Positions 1 through 8,760 of a stretch of 64,000 nucleotides of DNA are shown here, piece by piece. The notes beneath the pieces are model-generated. The model was not told where the DNA came from and ran no database searches. It saw nothing but the letters and a program-made list of their open reading frames with translations. The DNA is from Burkholderiaceae bacterium DAT-1. Its GTDB lineage: Bacteria; Pseudomonadota; Gammaproteobacteria; Burkholderiales; Chitinimonadaceae. Positions within the stretch are counted from its first letter, which is position 1. Each line of letters starts with the position of its first letter. The stretch is from contig JAHRBI010000007.1 in the NCBI GenBank assembly GCA_019084025.1, positions 186,001 to 250,000 of the forward strand. The letters run 5' to 3'. The position numbers and the translations under genes are program-made.

Positions 1-177
1 TGCAATCTGACCACCCGCCTGTGCTTTCGAGAGATCGGTCGGCGAATCTGATTTGGCCTTGATCCTGACCACCGGCAGGGTTGAAGACGTATCCGGTTCG
101 GCTTCGTCTGCATATGTTACGTGGGAAATTGAAGCCAGGCTCAGGGCCATGGCCAGCGGGGTCATGCGCAGCTTCAT
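1..177 (-). CDS. TonB-dependent siderophore receptor, N-terminal fragment
   Basis: Only the first 59 residues are in the window; the rest lies beyond the left edge. They show a signal peptide (MKLRMTPLAMALSLA, cleavage near THVTYA-DEA by eye), then LPVVRIKA, which resembles a TonB box, and then a KAQAGGQIA stretch. The AGGQ motif just before the plug is typical of TonB-dependent ferric-siderophore receptors. The product would be an outer-membrane importer driven by TonB. It is divergent from the haem operon, with two Fur-like boxes between them, so iron repression is likely. The ligand cannot be told from this fragment. Confidence 0.7.
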   Translation of the reverse strand, partial: MKLRMTPLAMALSLASISHVTYADEAEPDTSSTLPVVRIKAKSDSPTDLSKAQAGGQIA

Positions 178-275
178 TTGTTACTCCGGTTCTGAATAAC
201 ACTGGCTGGCGACGGCTGGCTTGTGTGCTGTTTACGTACTCAGGTATGCCCTGAGCTTGAGAGTGTGACATATTG

Positions 276-295
276 TAAATGGGAATCATTATCAT
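276..295. promoter_or_regulatory. Fur box 1
   Basis: TAAATGGGAATCATTATCA matches the Fur consensus well in its right half (ATCATTATC) and weakly in its left half. It lies about 100 bp upstream of the receptor start on the minus strand and about 80 bp upstream of hemP. It sits in the first copy (269-295) of a 27-bp direct repeat. Confidence 0.65.
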
Positions 296-341
296 GAAAA
301 GTAGGCAAGTTATGTGCAGAGGTGTGACAACAAACATATTG

Positions 342-361
342 CAAATACGAATCGTTATCAT
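342..361. promoter_or_regulatory. Fur box 2
   Basis: AAATACGAATCGTTATCATT is a second Fur-like site, in the second copy (335-361) of the same direct repeat, 66 bp after the first. It ends about 13 bp before the hemP start, so Fur bound here could block either initiation or early transcription of the haem operon. Confidence 0.6.
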
Positions 362-374
362 TTAGTATGTGCGG

Positions 375-575
375 ATGAATACATGGACGATTGATGAAAC
401 CAAAGAGCAGTGTGCCCAAAGCGCTCATCTCGCCAGAAGCAACACCAGTGGACGCACTCCGCGCATAAACAGTGATTGCTTGCTGGGTGCGGACGGTATG
501 CTGGAGATTATGCACAACGGCAGTGTGTACCAGCTTCGGCAAACGTCGACCGGCAAACTGATTCTAACCAAATAA
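375..575 (+). CDS. hemP: Haemin uptake protein HemP
   Basis: A 66-residue protein whose C-terminal half (LLGADGMLEIMHNGSVYQLR followed by a KLILTK ending) is the conserved HemP/HmuP core. HemP is a small cytoplasmic protein found at the head of haem-uptake operons; in some bacteria it activates transcription of the receptor gene together with Fur control. The ATG at 375 is preferred. An in-frame GTG at 369 would add two residues, and no strong ribosome binding site separates them because the Fur box lies directly upstream. The receptor gene follows 61 bp downstream. Confidence 0.88.
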   Translation: MNTWTIDETKEQCAQSAHLARSNTSGRTPRINSDCLLGADGMLEIMHNGSVYQLRQTSTGKLILTK

Positions 576-636
576 ACGATTCCTAAAAGCACAAGCCAGC
601 CATCGCCAGCCAGTGCATGTATCCGGAGAGATTGAC

Positions 637-2811
637 ATGCGGCTGTCGCCCATTGCGCTGGCATTGAGCGCCCATATTGTGTCTGCAGACCTGATGGCAG
701 CAGACATACCGACCGAGCAAGATACGCAGCAAGCCGATGTCGTGGTAAGTGCCACGCGCGGCAAGCGAGAATTGCAGCGAGCCCCGAACACTGTTACATC
801 CAAAACCGGAGAAGTTGCATCCCGCACGGGGGCTACAACCCTTAAATCCCTCGTGGATGATGAGGCTGATCTTTCGGTACGTGAGTCGGTTGTGCGATTC
901 ACGGCAGCAGGTACCGCCACCGGACGCGCCGGCTCTGAAGGCTTGAATATTCGAGGGCTGGAAGGGAATCAAGTGCTGATGCTGCAGGACGGTATCCGTC
1001 TACCCGCTGCATTCAGTTTTGGTGCCTTTGCTACAGGGCGCGGGGACTATCTCGAACTCGAAGGCATGAAGGATGCCGAAATCCTGCGTGGACCGGCATC
1101 TGCGCAGTTTGGCAGTGATGGTCTGGCAGGCGGCATCAGTCTTCGCACGCTGGAACCGGTCGATATTCTGAAAGGGCGCGATCTGGGCGGGTTTGTACGG
1201 GGGCGTTATAACAGCCTGGATCGCGCCTGGACGGAAACGGGCGCAGTCGCAGCCAGTGAGGGCGCCTGGCAAGGACTGGTACTCGGGAGTGTGCGTCAGG
1301 GGCATGAAACACAGAACCACGGTAGCAACGACAGTCTGAATGTCGACCGCACCACGCCTAATCCGCAGGATGTGCGAAATCGCTATCTCCTGGGTAAGGT
1401 GAGTTATGCACTGGACCCTTCAGAGACCATTGGCGCAAGCCTGGAGGTGCTTCGCAGAACCAATGATACCGAGGTCTACAGCGCGCGCAGCAAATCACCG
1501 CTTGTATCGACGAGCACGCTGGATCTGGATGCGCACGATACTATCAAACGGGATCGCGTCTCACTGGACTATCTCCTGAATGATCTGAATGGCGAGTGGG
1601 TGCAACGTGCAGAAGTGAAGGTCTACTGGCAGCGCGCACAGGTCGCGCAGCATGCCGTCGAGGATCGAAACACAGCTGCCGACCGCATCCGGCACAATAC
1701 TTATGACACCGATAGTACAGGTATCTCGCTTCTGTTTGGCTCCAGCTTTGCTGGTGTATTTAGCCAGCGCCTGACCTATGGCGTGGATTGGCATCGCGAT
1801 CAGATCAGTACCTTGCGTGATGGCACTGTACCTTCTCCGGGCGATACCTTTCCAAGCAAACCCTTTCCGGATACCCGATACGATCTGACGGGTGCCTTTC
1901 TGCAGGATGAGATCGATCTGGCCAGTGTCAGCGTCATACCCGGCCTTCGGTTCGATCACTTTTCACTCAAACCCGATGGGGCGGGCTTCACCGGTAAGAC
2001 AGTCAGTCTATCCGATCATGCAATCTCGCCGCGTCTAGGGGGCGTATGGCGGGTAACGGAGTACTTTGCGCCGTATGCTCAATGGGCAAAAGGCTTCCGT
2101 GCGCCATCGCCAGATCAAGTGAACAACGGATTCACCAACTTGACCTCTGGTTACATGAGTATCGGCAATAACGCGCTCAAAGCGGAAAGTGCTGATAGCT
2201 TTGAAGTAGGCATTCGCGGTCGCGTCGATACAGTGCGATACGCGCTGACCACTTATGACAATCGGTACAAGGATTTCATCAGCCAGCAAATGATCAGGGG
2301 TACAGGCACGCCTGCCGATCCGATGGTCTTTCAGTACATCAATTTGAGCGATGCCCATATTCGCGGATTCGAAGCGCGGCTTGACTGGTCGTTTGCCTCT
2401 ACCTGGCTCGCAAGTGCATCGTTTGCACAGGCAAGTGGCGACTCGGAGACTGCAGGCAAACGCACGCCGCTCGATTCTATCAATCCGCGCAAATGGGTGG
2501 TCACGCTGCGACATGATGCTGCTTCCCTGAGCGGGTTTGCGCGTTTAATACATGCCAATGCCAAAGACAGTGACCGCATTGCTCCGGCCGCCGTGAAGCC
2601 ATTTTCCGCGCCTGCCTGGACGGTGCTGGATCTTGGCGCGACCTGGAAGGCGGGCAAGGCAATGGATCTCAATCTGACCCTGAATAACGTATTTGATCGC
2701 CACTACTGGCGTTGGTCGGATGTGCGGGGGCTAGCCGAGAGTAGCGCAGTGAAAGATGCCTACACCGCGCCGGGTCGAACGATGCAGATATCCGCCCGAT
2801 ATAGCTTTTAA
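637..2811 (+). CDS. hmuR: TonB-dependent outer-membrane haem receptor
   Basis: A 724-residue outer-membrane receptor of the haem/haemoglobin TonB family. A signal peptide of about 21 residues is followed by a TonB box (DVVVSAT, about residues 34-40), the plug (GLNIRGLEGNQVLMLQDGIR) and a beta-barrel that ends in an aromatic residue (SARYSF). A FRAP motif near residue 487 and a GNNALKAE stretch about 25 residues later match the FRAP/NPNL region of haem receptors. The ATG at 637 follows GGAGAG, so it is preferred to the in-frame GTG at 613. The genes after it supply cytoplasmic haem breakdown, the inner-membrane transporter and TonB. hmuR is a family name; the exact orthologue is uncertain. Confidence 0.88.
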   Translation: MRLSPIALALSAHIVSADLMAADIPTEQDTQQADVVVSATRGKRELQRAPNTVTSKTGEVASRTGATTLKSLVDDEADLSVRESVVRFTAAGTATGRAGSEGLNIRGLEGNQVLMLQDGIRLPAAFSFGAFATGRGDYLELEGMKDAEILRGPASAQFGSDGLAGGISLRTLEPVDILKGRDLGGFVRGRYNSLDRAWTETGAVAASEGAWQGLVLGSVRQGHETQNHGSNDSLNVDRTTPNPQDVRNRYLLGKVSYALDPSETIGASLEVLRRTNDTEVYSARSKSPLVSTSTLDLDAHDTIKRDRVSLDYLLNDLNGEWVQRAEVKVYWQRAQVAQHAVEDRNTAADRIRHNTYDTDSTGISLLFGSSFAGVFSQRLTYGVDWHRDQISTLRDGTVPSPGDTFPSKPFPDTRYDLTGAFLQDEIDLASVSVIPGLRFDHFSLKPDGAGFTGKTVSLSDHAISPRLGGVWRVTEYFAPYAQWAKGFRAPSPDQVNNGFTNLTSGYMSIGNNALKAESADSFEVGIRGRVDTVRYALTTYDNRYKDFISQQMIRGTGTPADPMVFQYINLSDAHIRGFEARLDWSFASTWLASASFAQASGDSETAGKRTPLDSINPRKWVVTLRHDAASLSGFARLIHANAKDSDRIAPAAVKPFSAPAWTVLDLGATWKAGKAMDLNLTLNNVFDRHYWRWSDVRGLAESSAVKDAYTAPGRTMQISARYSF

Positions 2812-2844
2812 CCGATCCGAACCCATTGACGGAAGGGGAAATTG

Positions 2845-3399
2845 ATGTCCGATACCACAGTGCAATTCGATGCAATCCATGCGGATGCGCGTGCGTTTCC
2901 AATGCAGTTCAGCACGCTGCATCTGGCCACCAGCAACGCGCAAGGACGAGCCGAGTGCAGCTATGCGTCCTTTATAGCGGTAGAGGGAGACTTCCTTATC
3001 TACGTCAGCGAACTGGCAGCACATACTGCAAATTTGCTGGAAACCGGCCTGTGTTCGGCCATGTTTATCGAGAGCGAGGCCGATGCGCGCCATCTCTTTG
3101 CTCGTAAGCGCCTGACACTGCAGTGTGCCGCCGAAGAATGCCTGCCGGCTTCCAAGGAATATACGCAGGTGATGACAGCGTTTACTGATCGATTTGGCAG
3201 CGTGATGGATATCTTGAAGGGATTAAACGATTTCCATCTCATCCGTTTGCGTCCTTTGCGCGGCAACTTTGTAACCGGGTTTGCCAAGGCATACACACTA
3301 GAAGGCGATGAACTGGCGCAAGTTCGCCACCGGAATGAAACCGGGCATCGCGGTACTCCCGCGAGCGTCGAGCCAATGCAAGAGGGCGCGCTGCAATGA
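2845..3399 (+). CDS. hugZ: HugZ/HutZ-family haem oxygenase
   Basis: A 184-residue protein of the split-barrel, pyridoxamine-phosphate-oxidase-like fold used by HugZ and HutZ to cleave haem in the cytoplasm and release iron. The core LRPLRGNFVTGFAKAYTLEG and the C-terminal TGHRG, with its histidine, match the family region that contacts haem. The length is close to Vibrio HutZ and shorter than Helicobacter HugZ. The ATG at 2845 has GGAAGGGGA just upstream. Its stop overlaps the start of hmuS by 4 bp, which suggests translational coupling. Confidence 0.82.
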   Translation: MSDTTVQFDAIHADARAFPMQFSTLHLATSNAQGRAECSYASFIAVEGDFLIYVSELAAHTANLLETGLCSAMFIESEADARHLFARKRLTLQCAAEECLPASKEYTQVMTAFTDRFGSVMDILKGLNDFHLIRLRPLRGNFVTGFAKAYTLEGDELAQVRHRNETGHRGTPASVEPMQEGALQ

Positions 3400-4487
3400 A
3401 TACACCAATGAGATCTTTTGTGGAGATCAGGCAGGCGTTTACGCTTGCCAGACAAGAACAGGGGATGCGGCATCGCGAGATCGCGACCATGCTCGGAATC
3501 GGCGAGGGGCAATTGATTGCCGCGCATGCGGGGCCAAATGCCGTATCCCCTGGCTGTACGCTCACAGCTATCCGATTGCGTAGCGAATGGCCGGCGCTCA
3601 TCGCATCACTTTCTTCACTGGGAAGCGTGATGGCGCTGACACGTAATCACGGCTGCGTACATGAGAAGGAGGGCGTATATGCGCCAGTCAGCTCAAGTGG
3701 CGAGGTCGGATTGGTGCAGGGTACGGACATCGACTTGCGCTTGTTCTACGCGCAGTGGGCGGCAGGATTCGCAGTCGAAGAGCAGACAAGCAAGGGTAAA
3801 CAACTCAGTTTGCAGTTCTTCGATGCACAAGGACAAGCTGTGCATAAGGTGTTTTTGCGGGAACAGAGCAATATCACTGCTTGGACGCAGCTGCTGGAAC
3901 AATTTGCTTCCGATGATCAGACGCCGGGCATGGTTGTACGGGCACGAACGGCCAGATCCCGGCCTAATGACGATGCTGCGGTAGACATTAGCCAATTGCG
4001 CGCTGCCTGGGCCGCCTTGCGCGACACCCATGACTTTCACGATATGTTGCGCGATCAGGGTGTAGCGCGATTGCAGGGATTGCGGCTGGTCGGGCAGGAC
4101 TTTGCCCAGCCTGTAGACATCTGCAGCGTACACGAAGTGCTGACATGCGCCGCTCAGGCAGGATTGCCAATCATGGTGTTTACCATGAATCACGGCGCAA
4201 TCCAGATCCACTCCGGCATGGTCAGGCGAATTGTAGTGACCGGCCCATGGATCAATATTCTGGATGCGGGCTTTAATCTGCATCTGCGTGAGGATGCGAT
4301 TGCCAGTGCCTGGATCGTACGCAAGCCTACAGTAGACGGCATGGTGAGCTCGCTTGAATTGTTTGATTCAGAGGGCGAATTGCTGGCCATGCTATTTGGT
4401 GTCCGTAAACCAGGGCGGCCCGAGCAGTGCGAATGGCGTGCGCTACTGGATGCACTGCAGCCGGAGGTTACGCCATGCGCAGCATGA
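3396..4487 (+). CDS. hmuS: Haem-degrading/haem-trafficking protein HmuS (HemS family)
   Basis: A 363-residue protein of the HemS/HmuS/ChuS family, which is built from two similar halves. Recognisable blocks are the N-terminal EIATMLGIGEGQLIAAH and, in the second half, VFTMNHGAIQIHSG followed by VTGPWINILDAGFNLHL. Family members bind cytoplasmic haem, and some degrade it or pass it on. The gene overlaps hugZ by 4 bp and hmuT by 13 bp, so it is firmly inside the operon. A HugZ-type oxygenase and an HmuS protein in one operon may mean two routes for opening the porphyrin. Confidence 0.87.
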   Translation: MNTPMRSFVEIRQAFTLARQEQGMRHREIATMLGIGEGQLIAAHAGPNAVSPGCTLTAIRLRSEWPALIASLSSLGSVMALTRNHGCVHEKEGVYAPVSSSGEVGLVQGTDIDLRLFYAQWAAGFAVEEQTSKGKQLSLQFFDAQGQAVHKVFLREQSNITAWTQLLEQFASDDQTPGMVVRARTARSRPNDDAAVDISQLRAAWAALRDTHDFHDMLRDQGVARLQGLRLVGQDFAQPVDICSVHEVLTCAAQAGLPIMVFTMNHGAIQIHSGMVRRIVVTGPWINILDAGFNLHLREDAIASAWIVRKPTVDGMVSSLELFDSEGELLAMLFGVRKPGRPEQCEWRALLDALQPEVTPCAA

Positions 4488-5386
4488 AAAGCCCGGATAC
4501 GCCACACACGCTCTTCCGGCCTGATCGTCGACGGATGATGGTTCAGATTGGCGGATTGGTGGCTGGTCTGATAACCGCACCCGCCTTGGGTGGCGCTGGT
4601 CAGGGTAAGCGCATTGTGTCAATTGGCGGAGCTCTGACCGAAATTGTGTATGCGCTGGGCGGACAGGCGACGCTGGCGGGTGTGGATTCCACATCCTTGT
4701 TCCCCGAAAGCGCGACGCGATTGCCGAACGTGGGCTATGCAAGGAGCCTGTCAGCCGAAGGCATCCTGGCGCTCGCCCCCACGCACATCATTGTAACGGA
4801 AGACGCAGGTCCGCCTGCAGTCATGCGCCAGCTGGCGCAGGCGGGTATTCCACTCTCAGTGCATCCCGGCAATCATCGTTTTGAAGGACTACTCGAGCGT
4901 GTCAGCAGCGTAGGATCGGTAATCGATCGTCAGCCACAAGCCGCCGAACTTGTTGCCAGTCTAGGTGCACGCTGGCAAGTCGCTCAGCAGCAGATCGTCG
5001 CATTTTCGCAGCGACCCAAGGTCTTGTTTGTGCTCTCGCACACGCAAACACAGATCATGGTCAGTGGCTCGGCCAGCAGCGCTGATGCAATGTTGACCTA
5101 CGCGGGTGCAAGTAATGCCGTGAAGGGATTTTCAGGTTTCAAACCGCTGACCCCCGAGGCGGTGATTGCGGCTGCACCGGATGTTGTACTGTTCACCCGG
5201 CAGGGACTGGAAGCCATCGGGGGCATCGAGGGCGCATTGCGTCTGCCGGGTATCGCCCAGACACCTGCAGGGCGTGCCCGACGCATCATTAGTCATGAAG
5301 CCATGTTCTTGCTGGGATTCGGCCCGCGCCTGCCAGATGCCCTGATTGCATTGCATGCATCCATCCGGGGAGCACTGCAGACATGA
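4475..5386 (+). CDS. hmuT: Periplasmic haem-binding protein HmuT
   Basis: A 303-residue periplasmic binding protein of the cobalamin/haem/siderophore class, which hands haem to the HmuUV transporter. The N-terminus carries consecutive arginines (RPDRRRMM) before a hydrophobic stretch, so export through Tat is possible. VGYARSLSAEGILALAPTHI matches the family's conserved block. The ATG at 4475 has GGAGG 7 bp upstream, inside the end of hmuS; a longer in-frame start at 4427 lacks a signal sequence and is rejected. Its stop overlaps hmuU (ATGA). Confidence 0.87.
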   Translation: MRSMKSPDTPHTLFRPDRRRMMVQIGGLVAGLITAPALGGAGQGKRIVSIGGALTEIVYALGGQATLAGVDSTSLFPESATRLPNVGYARSLSAEGILALAPTHIIVTEDAGPPAVMRQLAQAGIPLSVHPGNHRFEGLLERVSSVGSVIDRQPQAAELVASLGARWQVAQQQIVAFSQRPKVLFVLSHTQTQIMVSGSASSADAMLTYAGASNAVKGFSGFKPLTPEAVIAAAPDVVLFTRQGLEAIGGIEGALRLPGIAQTPAGRARRIISHEAMFLLGFGPRLPDALIALHASIRGALQT

Positions 5387-6453
5387 GCACCCTGGCGATG
5401 TCACAACAATCCGTGCGTGTCCGGAGCTGGTTACGTAGCAACCCTCTGCATGCGCTTGTGCTTGCCTTGCTTGGACTGACCTTGCTTTCATTGCAAGCCG
5501 GGGCTGTACCGATCGGGCTTTCAGACTGGCTTGCGCCTTTTCGCCAGCAAGACGATGCGACGCTGACTGGCGGCGCCTGGGTGCTCTGGCACCTGCGCAT
5601 GCCCCGCCTGCTGCTGGGCATATGCGTGGGCGCGATGCTGGGTGCATGCGGCGCGCTGACTCAGGGACTGTTTCGCAATCCGCTCGCTGATCCCGGCTTA
5701 TTGGGCGTGCAAAGCGGTGCCGCCTGTGCCGTGGCACTGATTCTGGTGGGCTTGGGCAGCCTGGGGCTGGCTCTGCCTGACTCTGCCCGATTCTGGACCA
5801 TCCCCGCAGCTGCATTTACGGGTGGACTAGCGGTATGCGTGTCGCTGGATCGCCTGGCGCGCTGGCTGACGGCGGGTTCGATTGCAGGGTTGCTGCTCAC
5901 TGGTGTTGCACTGAATGCCATTGCTGGGTCGGTCATTGGCCTGTGCACGTATCTGGCCACTGATGAACAGCTTCGCAGCCTCACCTTCTGGACGTTAGGA
6001 TCACTGGCGGGTGCAAACTGGCACATCACCCTGCTCGGCATCGGACTCTTGCTTGCAGCGATGTTTCTCATGCGCGAACTGGCCGGGCATTTAAATGTGC
6101 TGGCACTGGGCGAACAGGTTGCTGCGCATGTAGGGGTAGATGTGCGCATGATCAGGCAACGTACTGTGCTCATTGTGGCGCTTCTGGGCGGATTTTCGGT
6201 GGCGAGCTGCGGCATGATCGGATTTATTGGCCTGATTGCGCCCCATATTGTGCGTACCTTGTATGGCGCGGATCAGCGCGTGGTGGTGCCTTTGTCCATG
6301 TTGCTTGGTGCATGCCTGCTGTTGACTGCAGACACACTCGCGCGCGTGGTGGCTGTGCCTGCCGAAGTACCCGTCGGCATTTTCACGTCGCTGATGGGCG
6401 CACCATTTTTCCTCTTGCTATTGCAGCAAATGCGAAAGGCGGGTTGGGCATGA
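5383..6453 (+). CDS. hmuU: Haem ABC transporter permease HmuU
   Basis: A 356-residue polytopic inner-membrane protein of the FecCD/BtuC permease family. It shows LRMPRLLLGICVGAMLGACG, then NPLADPGLLGVQSGA, and later GFIGLIAPHIVRTLYG, the cytoplasmic segment that contacts the ATPase. The length is typical for the family and about ten membrane helices are expected. It overlaps hmuT and hmuV by 4 bp each and should form a homodimer with two HmuV subunits. Confidence 0.9.
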   Translation: MSTLAMSQQSVRVRSWLRSNPLHALVLALLGLTLLSLQAGAVPIGLSDWLAPFRQQDDATLTGGAWVLWHLRMPRLLLGICVGAMLGACGALTQGLFRNPLADPGLLGVQSGAACAVALILVGLGSLGLALPDSARFWTIPAAAFTGGLAVCVSLDRLARWLTAGSIAGLLLTGVALNAIAGSVIGLCTYLATDEQLRSLTFWTLGSLAGANWHITLLGIGLLLAAMFLMRELAGHLNVLALGEQVAAHVGVDVRMIRQRTVLIVALLGGFSVASCGMIGFIGLIAPHIVRTLYGADQRVVVPLSMLLGACLLLTADTLARVVAVPAEVPVGIFTSLMGAPFFLLLLQQMRKAGWA

Positions 6454-7238
6454 TGACCGCATCATCCACGGTGCTGGCACTGGATGCCGCGCAAGTTCGC
6501 CTGGGAGAACGCGTTTTTGGTCCATTCTCAGTGCAACTTTCTCCGGGCGAGCGTTTGGCTATTCTGGGGCCAAGTGGCGCCGGCAAGTCGACCTTGCTGA
6601 AGCTCATGTCAGGGGAAGTGCGACATCAGCGGGGCGAAATCAGGCTGGACGGACGCGACCTGCGCAGCCGGTCGATGTCAGGTCTGGCCATGCGGCGGGC
6701 AGTATTGCCGCAATCGCATGAAGTAGCATTTGGTTTGCCTGCCGAGCTGGTGATCCGACTTGGACGGGCAGCACGACTGCGTGATGCCGGCGTGGATCGC
6801 ATCATTTATCTTGCTGCGACGCTCGCACAGGCAGAACATCTGCTGGAGGCACGCTTTGATTCGCTCTCTGGCGGCGAACGTGCGCGGGTGCAATTGGCGC
6901 GAATATTTGCACAGATGTGGGATGTGGCAGCGGGCGTCATTTTTGTGGATGAACCGCTCGCAGCGCTGGATCCGGGGCTGCAATTGCATCTGGCTTCGGC
7001 AATCGATGCGTTTGCACGTGCACGCAATCACGCCGTAGTAGCGGTCATACATGATCTGAATCATGCGCTTGCCAGATTTGATCGGCTTTTGCTAGTCAAA
7101 GACTGCCAGCAGGCGGGATTACTGAATGCCGATATTAAGGCGATTCCGGCACTGGAACAGCTGTATGGCATTCGATTACATCATACGCAGGTAAGCGGCC
7201 GTCCGGTGGTAATGAGTGTGGGTTTGCAGGCAGCATGA
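6450..7238 (+). CDS. hmuV: Haem ABC transporter ATP-binding protein HmuV
   Basis: A 262-residue ABC ATPase with Walker A GPSGAGKST, signature LSGGERARVQLAR, Walker B VIFVDEPLAALD and an H-loop VIHDLNHAL. It powers haem import through HmuU. The start is placed at the ATG at 6450 that overlaps the hmuU stop; an adjacent ATG at 6453 is equally possible. Its stop overlaps the next gene, tonB, by 4 bp. Confidence 0.9.
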   Translation: MMTASSTVLALDAAQVRLGERVFGPFSVQLSPGERLAILGPSGAGKSTLLKLMSGEVRHQRGEIRLDGRDLRSRSMSGLAMRRAVLPQSHEVAFGLPAELVIRLGRAARLRDAGVDRIIYLAATLAQAEHLLEARFDSLSGGERARVQLARIFAQMWDVAAGVIFVDEPLAALDPGLQLHLASAIDAFARARNHAVVAVIHDLNHALARFDRLLLVKDCQQAGLLNADIKAIPALEQLYGIRLHHTQVSGRPVVMSVGLQAA

Positions 7239-7942
7239 TGGGACATGACATAATTCGCCCCTCCACTCGTCAAATGACGGCAATCGTCGCGGGTAGCTGT
7301 GCTGCACATATTGCCGGCGTGATGCTCCTGCTGGCTCACAGCGCACCGGCGCTGCCATCCGGTAAACACCTGAAGATGTCCTTCCGTATGCTGGACGCGA
7401 GCGAATACAGATCCCACCCGAATAGGGATGCTGATTCCGAGCCGGTCTTAACCTGTTGCCAGCATGATCATGTAGTTAAGCGCGCGCGTGACAAGCCCGA
7501 TCACCCTCAAGACAGGGGACATGATGCAACCCGTGGCGAGGCATCAGGCGTGTCGAGCGAAGCAGATATTTCTGCGGCAAATCATATGATGCCCGCAACG
7601 CCAGATCATGGCGACGATGCGACTCCTCGCACCTCTTCCACATCTGAGAAGGTGGCTGATCTACAACCTCGGCTAATCGAACACGCGCAGCCTGTCTATC
7701 CCTCGATGCTGCGAGAGCAAGGCATTGAGGGACGTGTCATCTTATTGCTGGAAGTGGATGAGGCAGGGCGGGTAAAGACCGTCAGTATTACTCAGTCGAG
7801 TGGCTACCGACTATTTGATCAGGCCGCACTTCAAGCGGCACGGCATTGGCGGTTTCAGCCCGCCAGACGCGATGGTTTACCCATTCAGGCCCGTACAACC
7901 GTACCGGTCAGATTCGAACTCGGCGATCCTCAGGCGGGCTAG
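7235..7942 (+). CDS. tonB: TonB energy-transducing protein
   Basis: A 235-residue TonB-family protein with one N-terminal membrane anchor (MTAIVAGSCAAHIAGVMLLL), a polar, histidine- and aspartate-rich spacer without the usual proline-lysine run, and a C-terminal TonB domain (YPSMLREQGIEGRVILLLEV, then SSGYRLFDQAAL and HWRFQPARRDG). It spans the periplasm and energises the receptors. As last gene of the operon it is probably dedicated to haem or iron uptake. No exbB or exbD lies in the window, so its motor partners must be encoded elsewhere. Its end overlaps the end of flgA on the other strand by 4 bp. Confidence 0.87.
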   Translation: MMGHDIIRPSTRQMTAIVAGSCAAHIAGVMLLLAHSAPALPSGKHLKMSFRMLDASEYRSHPNRDADSEPVLTCCQHDHVVKRARDKPDHPQDRGHDATRGEASGVSSEADISAANHMMPATPDHGDDATPRTSSTSEKVADLQPRLIEHAQPVYPSMLREQGIEGRVILLLEVDEAGRVKTVSITQSSGYRLFDQAALQAARHWRFQPARRDGLPIQARTTVPVRFELGDPQAG

Positions 7943-8640
7943 TTGCCCACCCGAACCTCTCGCTCGCCACTGACGATGCCGGTAATGGTCGATCCGGACT
8001 GCGTACGCACGGTGACACTCTGTCCCTTACTGGCATTGCCGAGCGATCTCCCTTCGGACGTAATCTCGAATCCCGCGCTGACATTCAGGATCTTCACGGT
8101 TTCATTGGCTTTTACAAGCCAGGGCGCCCGCAAATGATCGGCATTTAACGGCACACCTGCCATTTCTCCCGCTAAGGTGACGCGACCAATAGCATCTTCC
8201 GGCTTGCTGACGACCGAGCTTGGCAGGGCCGCAGCATCACCTGATTCCTCGCGAATATCTGTTGCATCAATGGTGTGATTGGGCGGCAATACTTTGGTGG
8301 TGACCCAGTAACTCACCGTCAGACGAATCGTGGCGGGCACCATGACAGTCCAGCGCGCGGCATCTTCGCAACGTACGCGAATCCATGTTTGACCCACCAG
8401 CCGATTGCCTGGCGGCAGGCTGGCAGTCAGGCGCTTGCATGGCGCCAGTTTATCGAGTGAGGCGGGCGTACCCATCTCAAATGAGGCGCGCTCACCGTGA
8501 TCTGCAAGCTTTGCACTGAGAAAGTCGTACGCGGATCTGACCACAACATGCATAGCCGCAACATCCTGTTGCGCGATTGCGTGCTCTATGGGCAGCAATG
8601 CAACAAGCAATGCGATCTGCCTGAATTTATTCATCAACAT
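7939..8640 (-). CDS. flgA: Flagellar P-ring assembly chaperone FlgA
   Basis: A 233-residue periplasmic protein with a signal peptide (IALLVALLPIEHAIAQQ) and a C-terminal SAF/FlgA domain (GRVTLAGEMAGVPLNADHL, VKANETVKILNVSAGFEITS, then GNASKGQSVTVRTQSGSTIT and a REVRVGN ending). FlgA chaperones FlgI during assembly of the flagellar P ring. No other flagellar structural gene is in the window, so this copy stands alone. It converges on tonB with overlapping stops. Starts at 8640 and 8634 are both possible and neither has a clear ribosome site. Confidence 0.85.
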   Translation of the reverse strand: MLMNKFRQIALLVALLPIEHAIAQQDVAAMHVVVRSAYDFLSAKLADHGERASFEMGTPASLDKLAPCKRLTASLPPGNRLVGQTWIRVRCEDAARWTVMVPATIRLTVSYWVTTKVLPPNHTIDATDIREESGDAAALPSSVVSKPEDAIGRVTLAGEMAGVPLNADHLRAPWLVKANETVKILNVSAGFEITSEGRSLGNASKGQSVTVRTQSGSTITGIVSGEREVRVGN

Positions 8641-8760
8641 GGTGACTTGTGTATCCGCTGACTAATATGAAAACACAACGAGGGAAAGCATCAGTACCAC
8701 AAATCGTGCCTATCGCACTCCCTCCCTTCATATTGCTTCAAGTTGCGCGGGTAGACAAAC

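Noticed and set aside
7235-7942. Missing ExbB/ExbD as a defect in haem uptake
   Set aside because: These genes are often unlinked to tonB and may lie outside the window.
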